The notes under the pieces were generated by a model, which was given only the letters and a program-made list of their open reading frames with translations, did not search any database and had not been told where the DNA came from. 9,052 nt of DNA, taken from contig JAQBZY010000037.1 in assembly GCA_027620395.1 (NCBI GenBank), positions 1 through 9,052 of the forward strand. The letters run 5' to 3'. Positions 1 to 5,859 of this stretch are shown here, piece by piece; the stretch's first letter is position 1, and each line of letters starts with the position of its first letter. Source of the DNA: Pseudomonadota bacterium (GTDB lineage Bacteria; Pseudomonadota; Alphaproteobacteria; Rhodospirillales; Casp-alpha2). Position numbers and translations under genes: made by a program.

Positions 1-2
1 AA

Positions 3-1157
3 ACGCCGCCGCCGAGCGCGCAATCGGTTCGGGTCGCACTTTTGGTGCCACTTTCGGGGCCAACGGCCAAGCACGGCCGGGCGATGCTGAATGCGGCGCA
101 ATTAGCGCTGTTCGCGTTCGGCGACGACAAAGTCGAGCTGCTGCCGCACGACACCGCCGGCACGCCGGAAGGCGCGGCCACGGCGGCGCAGGTCGCGATC
201 GGCGATGGCGCCAGGATTATTCTCGGCCCGCTGCTGGCAGGCTCGGTGCAGGCGGTGGCGCCGGCGGCCAGGGCCGCCAACGTGCCGGTGGTCGCTTTTT
301 CATCCGATCGCACCGTCGCCGGCTACGGCGTCTACGTCATGGGGTTTCTGCCGAGCGCCGAGGCCGACCGGGTGGTCCGCCACGCCATCAATAAGGGTCG
401 CAAACGATTCGGCATCCTGGCGCCAAACACGCCCTACGGCGCGACTGTCGTCGAGGCGGTGCAAGCGGCCGCGGTGTCGGCCGGCGCCGTGGTCACCAAA
501 ATCCGGCGCTACGATCCGGCGTCGGACGATTTCACCGCCGTGGTTCGCGACGTCGCCGACTATACCGTCCGCCACCAAGCGCTGTTGCATCAGCGCGCCG
601 AGCTCAAGGCCAAGGATGACGAGGCGTCGAAGCGCGCACTCGAACGGTTGGCCAGCCTGCAAAGTATCGGCGATTTGCCGTTCGATGCCTTGATGGTTGC
701 CGACGGCGGCAAGCGGCTGCAGGAAATCGCGGCGTTGTTGCCGTTCTTCGATGTCGACCCTGGCATCGTGCAGATCATCGGCACCGGACAGTGGGATGTC
801 GCCGGCCTCGGCGCCGAGCCGGCGCTGGTCAACGCGCTTTATGCCGCCCCCGATCCGGCGGCTAGGCGCGATTTCAGCAAGCAATTCAAGGACACCTACG
901 GCGAAGACGCGCCGCGTCTGGCGACGCTCGCCTATGACGCCATGGCGCTGGCGGCGGTGCTGGCCCGGGGCGAACAGGGCCCGGATTTTTCAGCCGCCAG
1001 CCTGACCTCAGCCTCCGGCTTCTTCGGCCGCGACGGCATCTTCCGGCTGCGCCCGAGCGGCATCACCGAGCGAGGTCTTGCCGTCTTGCAAGTCGGGCGC
1101 AAGGAAAACCGCGTCGTCGCGCCGGCGCCGCAAACCTTCCAGGCGCAGATCAACTAA
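3..1157 (+). CDS. Penicillin-binding protein activator (LpoA-like), periplasmic-binding-protein fold, 5' truncated
   Basis: The frame is open to the left window edge, so the real start and any lipoprotein signal peptide lie upstream. A TTG at 42 falls inside the conserved first beta strand (VALLVPLSGP) and is not a credible start. The 384 visible residues resemble the type I periplasmic-binding fold of the Peripla_BP_6/LpoA group. The N-lobe holds the VPLSG strand, then ARIILGPLLAGSV and NVPVVAFSSDR. A second Rossmann-like lobe holds RFGILAPNTPYG, and near the C-terminus is PRLATLAYDAMALAA, typical of alphaproteobacterial members. A charged, probably helical insertion lies at about nt 565-670. 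In E. coli, LpoA is an outer-membrane lipoprotein that activates the peptidoglycan synthase PBP1A; whether alphaproteobacterial homologues do so is less clear. An ABC-transporter amino-acid-binding protein is the alternative, but no transporter genes are adjacent. It converges on hemW. Confidence 0.8.
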   Translation, partial: TPPPSAQSVRVALLVPLSGPTAKHGRAMLNAAQLALFAFGDDKVELLPHDTAGTPEGAATAAQVAIGDGARIILGPLLAGSVQAVAPAARAANVPVVAFSSDRTVAGYGVYVMGFLPSAEADRVVRHAINKGRKRFGILAPNTPYGATVVEAVQAAAVSAGAVVTKIRRYDPASDDFTAVVRDVADYTVRHQALLHQRAELKAKDDEASKRALERLASLQSIGDLPFDALMVADGGKRLQEIAALLPFFDVDPGIVQIIGTGQWDVAGLGAEPALVNALYAAPDPAARRDFSKQFKDTYGEDAPRLATLAYDAMALAAVLARGEQGPDFSAASLTSASGFFGRDGIFRLRPSGITERGLAVLQVGRKENRVVAPAPQTFQAQIN

Positions 1158-1207
1158 TTCAAGCTGGTGATTCACGGAAGCCCGGAAGCCGCCGCGGTCT
1201 TCCAACC

Positions 1208-1238
1208 CCGTCACCCCGGGACGAGCCCGGGGTGACGG
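1208..1238. repeat. Perfect 13-bp-arm palindrome between convergent genes; possible bidirectional terminator or dispersed repeat
   Basis: The arms CCGTCACCCCGGG (1208-1220) and CCCGGGGTGACGG (1226-1238) are exact reverse complements around the 5-nt loop ACGAG. They lie in the 117-bp gap between the 3' ends of the LpoA-like gene and hemW. The position suits a hairpin that stops transcription from both sides, but there is no T-tract on either side, so intrinsic termination is not proven. The GC-rich GTCACCCCGGG type of palindrome resembles the dispersed extragenic repeats seen in many proteobacteria. The rest of the gap shows nothing I can name. Confidence 0.7.
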
Positions 1239-1274
1239 TTGCGGCGGAGAAACGATCTCTCCGTGAGACAAACC

Positions 1275-2402
1275 CTAAAGCAGCAGCTTGCCAAGGATGG
1301 CATTGAGCCGTTGCCGTCCCGCCGCCGTCGCCGCGATGCGGCCCGTCGTCTCCGTCATCAGTCCGGCCGAGACAAGGGCGGCGAGCGCCGCGGCATCGAT
1401 GCCGCGTCGGAAGTATTCCGCGTCAACGCCTTCCCGCAGCCTGAGCCCCATCATCAGCAATTCCCGGGTCCGATCAGCGAAGGAAATGGCGCGCCGCTTC
1501 GCCGTGCCGTGACCCTCGGTCTTGGTCTTTTCCAGCCAACGGGCCGGATTGTGGATCTGATGCGTGCCGAAACACTGGCCGCCGAGCGTCAGGCGCCCAT
1601 GCGCGCCGGGCCCGACGCCGACATAATCGCCACCCCGCCAACAAATCAGATTGTGCCGGCTTTCACCGCCGGGTCGGGCGTGGTTGGAAACCTCGTAGGC
1701 GGCGAACTCCGTCGCCGCTGTGATTTCCTGCGTCAGTTCGAACATGTCGGCGGCGGTGTCCTCGTCGACGGTGACTTGCCCGGCGCGGTGAAACGGTGTC
1801 CCGGGCTCGATGGTCAGTTGATAGAGTGACACGTGCTCGCCGGCATACCGAAGTGCATCGGTCAGTTCCCGCCGCCAACCGGCGACGCTTTGTCCGGGCC
1901 GGGCGTAGATCAGATCGAAGGTGGTGCGGCGGAAAATCGCCGCCGCGATTTCAAGCGCGGCCATGGCATCATGGGCGCTATGATCGCGGCCCAGGAACTT
2001 GAGCGCCGTGTCGTCCAATGACTGCACGCCGACCGACACGCGGTTGACCCCGGCCGCATTGAAATCCGATAGCCGGGCCCGCTCCGCCGATGTCGGATTG
2101 GTCTCGATGGTGATTTCGGCGTTATTTTCGATTCGCCAAAATTTCGCGACGGCGTCGATCAGCGCCGCGATCGTCGCCGGTGCCATCAGTGACGGCGTGC
2201 CACCGCCGAAATAGATGCTGGAGACGGTGCGCCCGGTCGTCTCGGCGGCGTAGTGTCTAAGATCATTGATCAGCGCCGCCCGCCAGGCGTCCTCATCAAT
2301 GGCTTCCGATTTGCGGACGTTGAAATCGCAATAGGGGCAGATGGTGTCGCAAAACGGCCAATGCACGTAGACGCCGAAGCCGGGGGCGGGCTCAGGGCTC
2401 AT
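1275..2402 (-). CDS. hemW: Heme chaperone HemW (radical SAM, formerly annotated coproporphyrinogen III oxidase-like)
   Basis: This 375-residue protein has full family length. The radical-SAM cluster motif CX3CX2C is at Cys18, Cys22 and Cys25, followed by Asp-Phe as in HemW; true HemN oxidases carry a further Cys two residues on. GGGTPS at 65-70 is the SAM-binding glycine motif. Further family blocks are [29 protein letters not shown] and [12 protein letters not shown]. HemW proteins bind heme and deliver it to apo-proteins, and do not oxidise coproporphyrinogen. The heme-associated HNXXYW motif reads HNLICW here (residues 250-255), with Cys replacing Tyr. The ATG shares the tetranucleotide ATGA with the stop of upstream rdgB (2399-2402), and no strong Shine-Dalgarno sequence precedes it, so translation is probably coupled. 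It is the last gene of the rph-rdgB-hemW unit and ends in TAG. Confidence 0.95.
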   Translation of the reverse strand: MSPEPAPGFGVYVHWPFCDTICPYCDFNVRKSEAIDEDAWRAALINDLRHYAAETTGRTVSSIYFGGGTPSLMAPATIAALIDAVAKFWRIENNAEITIETNPTSAERARLSDFNAAGVNRVSVGVQSLDDTALKFLGRDHSAHDAMAALEIAAAIFRRTTFDLIYARPGQSVAGWRRELTDALRYAGEHVSLYQLTIEPGTPFHRAGQVTVDEDTAADMFELTQEITAATEFAAYEVSNHARPGGESRHNLICWRGGDYVGVGPGAHGRLTLGGQCFGTHQIHNPARWLEKTKTEGHGTAKRRAISFADRTRELLMMGLRLREGVDAEYFRRGIDAAALAALVSAGLMTETTGRIAATAAGRQRLNAILGKLLL

Positions 2403-2998
2403 GTCTCGAAACAGGCGGCGACCAATTTTCGGAACGCGTCGGCGCGGTGGCTGATCGCATGCTTGGCCGCCGGCTCCATCTCGCCGAAGGTGATGTCATG
2501 GCCGTCGGCGATGAAAATCGGATCGTAGCCGAAGCCGTTATCGCCCCGGGGCGGCCAAGCGATCTCGCCGATGACCTCGCCGGCGAAGACGTCGGCATGC
2601 CCGTCCGGCCAGGCAAGGGTCAGAACGCAGACGAACTTGGCGGAGCGGTCCTCAACGCCGCGCAGCAGCGCTTCGACTTTTTGCATGGCCGCACCGAAAT
2701 CCTTGCCCGGCCCGGCCCAGCGCGCCGAATAGATGCCGGGCGCGCCGTCGAGTGCTTCGACGGCAAGGCCGGAATCGTCTGCCAGCGCCGGTAGCCTCGC
2801 CGCTTTGGCGGCGGCGTGCGCTTTCAATAGCGCGTTGTCGGCGAATGTATGTCCGGTTTCTTCCGGCTCCGGCAAGCCGAGATCGGCGGCTGAAATCACC
2901 TCGACGCGGAACGGCGCCAGAAGCTCGCCGATCTCCCGGACCTTGCCGGCGTTATGGCTGGCGATCAGCAAGGGTCCGCCGGCGAAACGCCTAGCCAT
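2399..2998 (-). CDS. rdgB: dITP/XTP pyrophosphatase RdgB (non-canonical purine NTPase, Ham1 family)
   Basis: The 199-residue protein matches the Ham1/RdgB family in length and motifs. It shows the substrate-binding SHNAGK at 14-19, [14 protein letters not shown] at 47-60, the catalytic and metal-binding ADDSGL at 73-78 followed by [10 protein letters not shown], the base-recognition block GFGYDPIF at 155-162, and SHR at 183-185. The enzyme hydrolyses dITP, ITP and XTP to the monophosphate and pyrophosphate, keeping deaminated purines out of DNA and RNA. It starts 7 nt after the stop of rph and overlaps the start of hemW by 4 nt, so the three genes are almost certainly one transcript. AGGA lies about 15 nt before the ATG, rather distant for a ribosome-binding site, so coupling to rph translation is likely. 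The rph-rdgB pairing recurs widely in bacteria. Confidence 0.96.
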   Translation of the reverse strand: MARRFAGGPLLIASHNAGKVREIGELLAPFRVEVISAADLGLPEPEETGHTFADNALLKAHAAAKAARLPALADDSGLAVEALDGAPGIYSARWAGPGKDFGAAMQKVEALLRGVEDRSAKFVCVLTLAWPDGHADVFAGEVIGEIAWPPRGDNGFGYDPIFIADGHDITFGEMEPAAKHAISHRADAFRKLVAACFET

Positions 2999-3005
2999 GA
3001 CGGCG

Positions 3006-3734
<729 letters not shown>

Positions 3735-3758
3735 GCGGTTCTCCTATGATGGGCGGCC

Positions 3759-3787
3759 AAGCTAACCGAGCCTCGGTGTACCGTAAA
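3759..3787 (-). promoter_or_regulatory. Candidate sigma70-type promoter for rph-rdgB-hemW
   Basis: On the minus strand, TTTACG (3782-3787) and TAGCTT (3759-3764) are separated by exactly 17 bp. They match TTGACA and TATAAT at four and three positions respectively. Transcription would start about 20 bp before the rph ATG at 3734. The 13-bp inverted repeat at 3765-3777 fills most of the spacer. The call rests on spacing and position only. Confidence 0.4.
3765..3777. repeat. Operator-like inverted repeat in the rph/hrcA divergent region
   Basis: ACCGAG and CTCGGT are perfect 6-bp inverted arms around a single central C. The repeat lies between the -35 and -10 candidates of the rph promoter, where a bound dimer would block RNA polymerase. 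It does not resemble the CIRCE operator of HrcA. No regulator can be assigned from sequence. Confidence 0.4.
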
Positions 3788-3801
3788 GCACCGCCCTCGC
3801 G

Positions 3802-3830
3802 TTGACGCCAGGAAGGTGCGAAACTAAGTT
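3802..3830 (+). promoter_or_regulatory. Candidate sigma70-type promoter for hrcA-grpE
   Basis: TTGACG (3802-3807, five of six matches to TTGACA) and TAAGTT (3825-3830, T, A and final T conserved) are separated by 17 bp. Transcription would begin near 3837, giving a 5' UTR of about 30 nt before the hrcA ATG. Its -35 is 14 bp from the -35 candidate of the divergent rph promoter. I see no RpoH-type CTTG element or CIRCE repeat here. Confidence 0.5.
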
Positions 3831-3837
3831 TCTGGCG
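3806..3837. repeat. Nested inverted repeat over the hrcA promoter candidate
   Basis: CGCCAG (3806-3811) and CTGGCG (3832-3837) are exact reverse complements. Between them, GAAAC-TAA-GTTTC (3820-3832) forms a second palindrome that shares its last base with the outer right arm. The TAAGTT -10 candidate lies in the inner palindrome. This could be an autoregulatory or other operator, but it lacks similarity to CIRCE and may be chance. Confidence 0.35.
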
Positions 3838-3857
3838 CCGGCTAAGGGCCGGGTTGC

Positions 3858-3863
3858 GAGGAA
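3858..3863 (+). promoter_or_regulatory. Ribosome-binding site that fixes the hrcA start
   Basis: GAGGAA ends 4 nt before the ATG at 3868, and its GAGG core ends 6 nt before it. This supports the internal ATG over the in-frame TTG at 3802, which would add 22 residues with no family counterpart and would itself form the -35 element of the promoter candidate. Confidence 0.7.
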
Positions 3864-3867
3864 TTGC

Positions 3868-4911
3868 ATGATCGCGGAACTGAACGAGCGCTCCAGGGAA
3901 ATCCTCCGTCTCGTGGTCGAGGCCTATGTCGAGACCGGCGAGCCGGTCGGGTCGCGCACGCTGTCGCGCCAGATTTCGAAATCGTTGTCGCCGGCGACGA
4001 TCCGGAACGTGATGGCCGATTTGGAAGACGCCGGGCTTTTGTTCGCGCCGCACACCTCGGCCGGACGGTTGCCGACCGACGCCGGGCTCAGGCTGTTCGT
4101 CGACGGCATTCTGGAAGTCGGCAATCTTTCGGAAGCCGAACGCAAGAACTTGGAACAACGCTGTGCCGGCTCGGCGCAAAGCGTCGAGCAACTATTGCAA
4201 GAAGCGACCGCGACCCTTTCGGGCCTCACCGGCTTCGCCAGCATGGTGCTGGCGCCAAAAACCGAAAGCCCGCTCAAGCACATTGAATTCGTGGCCTTGA
4301 GTCCGGGCCGGACCCTGGTCGTGCTGGTCACCGAGAACGGCATCGTCGAAAACCGTATTCTGTCGACGCCGCCGGGCCTGCCGCCGTCGTCGCTGGTCAT
4401 CGCCACCAACTATCTGAGCGCGCGCCTGGTCGGCCGGACCCTCAAGGAAGCGCACGAGGAGATCAGGGCCGAACTCGAAAGTCACCGCGCCCAGTTGGAC
4501 GAACTAACCCAGAAGGTGGTCGAAAGCGGTCTCGCCACCTGGAGCGGCGGACCCGGCGACAATTCCGACGGCACGTTGATTATCAGGGGTCAGGCCAAGC
4601 TTTTGGAGGACGTAACGGCGCTTGGCGATCTCGAGCGGATCCGGGCCCTGTTCGCGGCGCTGGAGACCAAAGGCGAGATGTTGAAGCTGCTATCCCTTGC
4701 GGATGTAGCCCAGGGAGTCCAAATCTTCATCGGCGCCGACAACACGCTGTTCAATATCGCCGGCTGCTCGATGATCGTCGGGCCGTACCGGAACGAACGG
4801 AACCACATCGTCGGCGCCATCGGGGTCATCGGTCCGACGCGGATGAATTACGCCCGGATCATCCCAATGGTCGATTACACGGCCAAACTGATTGGCGACA
4901 TGATCCGCTGA
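3868..4911 (+). CDS. hrcA: Heat-inducible transcriptional repressor HrcA
   Basis: This 347-residue protein matches HrcA along its full length. The N-terminal winged helix-turn-helix (about 1-75) contains LNERSREILRLVVEAYVETG, GEPVGSRTLSR and the recognition segment SPATIRNVMADLE (41-53), followed by the wing-like AGRLPTDAGLRLFVDG. The GAF-like ligand or dimerisation region follows, and the C-terminus carries the diagnostic IGPTRMNYARIIPMVDYTA. HrcA binds CIRCE inverted repeats (TTAGCACTC-N9-GAGTGCTAA) and is kept active by GroEL, so it represses groESL and in some bacteria hrcA-grpE. No CIRCE is visible upstream of hrcA, grpE, dnaK or dnaJ here, so its classical target is probably groESL elsewhere. 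I chose the ATG with a good ribosome-binding site rather than the upstream TTG at 3802. grpE follows after 30 nt, probably in the same transcript. Confidence 0.96.
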   Translation: MIAELNERSREILRLVVEAYVETGEPVGSRTLSRQISKSLSPATIRNVMADLEDAGLLFAPHTSAGRLPTDAGLRLFVDGILEVGNLSEAERKNLEQRCAGSAQSVEQLLQEATATLSGLTGFASMVLAPKTESPLKHIEFVALSPGRTLVVLVTENGIVENRILSTPPGLPPSSLVIATNYLSARLVGRTLKEAHEEIRAELESHRAQLDELTQKVVESGLATWSGGPGDNSDGTLIIRGQAKLLEDVTALGDLERIRALFAALETKGEMLKLLSLADVAQGVQIFIGADNTLFNIAGCSMIVGPYRNERNHIVGAIGVIGPTRMNYARIIPMVDYTAKLIGDMIR

Positions 4912-4941
4912 GCAGCCGCGGCCAAGAACTAGGATGAATTG

Positions 4942-5697
4942 ATGCCAGCGAACGAGAACACCACCGAGCCCGCCGAGTTGCCCAAAGCGGCGGCCGACGA
5001 AGCGCCCGTTGCCCCGGAAACCGCGCCGACCGATAGTGCCGAGGCGGCAGCGGCTGTAGCGGCGGCGGAATTCGCGCCCGAAGCGGCGAGCGAACCGGCT
5101 GCCAAGACTGAGCCGGAATCGCCGCTCGCCGCCGAGCTTGCCGAGACCAAGGACAAGCTTCTCCGCGCTCTGGCCGAGGCCGAGAACGTCCGCCGTCGGG
5201 CGCAGCGCGATGTCGAGATGGCGACCAAGCGCTCGATCGCCGGATTTGCCCGGGAAATGCTGACCATCGCCGATAATTTGGGCCGCGCTCTTTCTTCGGT
5301 CGACAAGGCGGCGGCGGAACAGGACGAAATGGTCAAGACCGTGCTCACCGGCATCGAAATGACGGCCCGGGAAATGCTGAACACCTTCGAGCGGAACGGC
5401 ATCAAGCGTTTGGATCCCTTGGGCCAACGGTTCGACCCGCAAATGCACGAAGCGATGTACGAGTTCGAGGACGCCAGCAAGCCCGCCGGCACCGTCGGTC
5501 AGGTGGTCGAGCCCGGTTATCTGCTGCACGGCATGACGCTCCGCCCGGCCAAGGTCGGCGTCACCAAGGGCGGCGCTTCCGCCCAGGCGGTCCCCAGTCA
5601 GCCCGGCCATGGCACGGCCGAACCCGCCGCTGGCGCCAAATCCGCCTACGAGGATCAGGGCAAAAAGGCCGGCTCGCAACTCGACGAGGAACTTTAA
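4942..5697 (+). CDS. grpE: Nucleotide exchange factor GrpE
   Basis: This 251-residue protein contains a clear GrpE core at about 60-210. A long helix (ETKDKLLRALAEAENVRRR) forms the dimeric coiled coil. The beta domain contains ERNGIKRLDPLGQRFDP, MHEAMYEF and VVEPGYLLHGMTLRPAKVGV, the family signature. GrpE opens the DnaK nucleotide-binding domain so that ADP leaves and the chaperone cycle continues. The protein is longer than the E. coli form (197 residues) because of two low-complexity tails: an Ala/Pro/Glu-rich acidic N-terminal region of about 60 residues and a 41-residue C-terminal tail ending in LDEEL. AGGA lies 7 nt before the chosen ATG; an in-frame TTG directly precedes it and is a less likely start. 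It follows hrcA after 30 nt. A 162-bp gap with its own promoter candidate separates it from dnaK. Confidence 0.96.
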   Translation: MPANENTTEPAELPKAAADEAPVAPETAPTDSAEAAAAVAAAEFAPEAASEPAAKTEPESPLAAELAETKDKLLRALAEAENVRRRAQRDVEMATKRSIAGFAREMLTIADNLGRALSSVDKAAAEQDEMVKTVLTGIEMTAREMLNTFERNGIKRLDPLGQRFDPQMHEAMYEFEDASKPAGTVGQVVEPGYLLHGMTLRPAKVGVTKGGASAQAVPSQPGHGTAEPAAGAKSAYEDQGKKAGSQLDEEL

Positions 5698-5754
5698 GGC
5701 CCAAAACCGGCCCAACTCGAAAAAACCTCTGACTTTGTGGGGCCTTGAGAGTTG
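5696..5754. repeat. Two mutually exclusive inverted repeats downstream of grpE
   Basis: AAGGCCC (5696-5702) is an exact reverse complement of GGGCCTT (5740-5746), and CAACTC (5713-5718) of GAGTTG (5749-5754). The pairings interlock, so an RNA could form one or the other but not both as simple stems. No T-tract follows, so it is not a convincing terminator for hrcA-grpE. It may be chance. Confidence 0.25.
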
Positions 5755-5780
5755 CGGGCGCCGAAAGACAGGCCTATATC
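5751..5780 (+). promoter_or_regulatory. dnaK: Candidate dnaK promoter with RpoH-type -10
   Basis: CCTATAT (5773-5779) matches the core of the alphaproteobacterial RpoH -10 consensus (CYTATNT). GTTG (5751-5754), one mismatch from the CTTG -35 consensus, lies 18 bp upstream, within the reported 17-18 bp spacing. The same bases can be read as a sigma70 promoter, TTGCGG (5752-5757), N17, TATATC (5775-5780). Transcription would begin near 5786, giving a 5' UTR of roughly 73 nt. Heat-shock sigma control of dnaK is established in this class; that this particular site is the promoter is inference. Confidence 0.5.
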
Positions 5781-5782
5781 GA

Positions 5783-5796
5783 CGTTAATCGTTAAT
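5783..5796 (+). repeat. Tandem CGTTAAT heptamer at the predicted dnaK transcription start
   Basis: CGTTAAT occurs twice in immediate tandem (5783-5789 and 5790-5796). It is markedly AT-richer than the surroundings and lies just downstream of the -10 candidate, across the expected start of transcription. It could help melting or bind a regulator. Confidence 0.6.
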
Positions 5797-5800
5797 GGAA

Positions 5801-5841
5801 GGGGTTCCCCCAGGCGCTTTTCAAGGCCTCAGGGAACCGCC
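5801..5841 (+). promoter_or_regulatory. Nested hairpin in the predicted dnaK 5' UTR
   Basis: GGTTCCC (5803-5809) pairs perfectly with GGGAACC (5832-5838), and flanking GG (5801-5802) can pair with CC (5840-5841) past a bulged G. After a CC/CA internal loop, AGGC (5812-5815) pairs with GCCT (5826-5829). Past a bulged G, CTT pairs with AAG around the loop TTC. All arms are properly nested, giving a stem of about 16 pairs. The hairpin ends 8 nt before the Shine-Dalgarno AGAGG (5850-5854), so it does not itself hide the ribosome-binding site. It is a candidate for mRNA stability or temperature-sensitive control. Confidence 0.5.
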
Positions 5842-5859
5842 GCAAGAAAAGAGGACATC

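Noticed and set aside
300..884. Minus-strand open frame of 194 codons opposite the LpoA-like gene
   Set aside because: The plus-strand frame encodes a clear conserved fold; the antisense product has no motifs.
3802..3867. TTG-initiated N-terminal extension of HrcA
   Set aside because: The extra 22 residues have no counterpart in the family, the ATG at 3868 has a good Shine-Dalgarno, and the TTG forms part of a -35 candidate.
4690..5715. Minus-strand open frame of 341 codons opposite grpE and the end of hrcA
   Set aside because: It is a high-GC shadow of grpE and hrcA, rich in Gly and Arg without recognisable domains, and has no credible context as a gene.
5744..5750. CTTGAGA as the RpoH -35 of dnaK
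   Set aside because: It resembles the consensus, but lies 25 bp from CCTATAT counted from CTTG, too far for the reported 17-18 bp spacing, and no other -10 fits it.
5752..5859. N-terminal extension of DnaK by 36 codons
   Set aside because: Canonical DnaK begins [14 protein letters not shown] at 5860 with AGAGG upstream; the extension would translate promoter and hairpin sequence.
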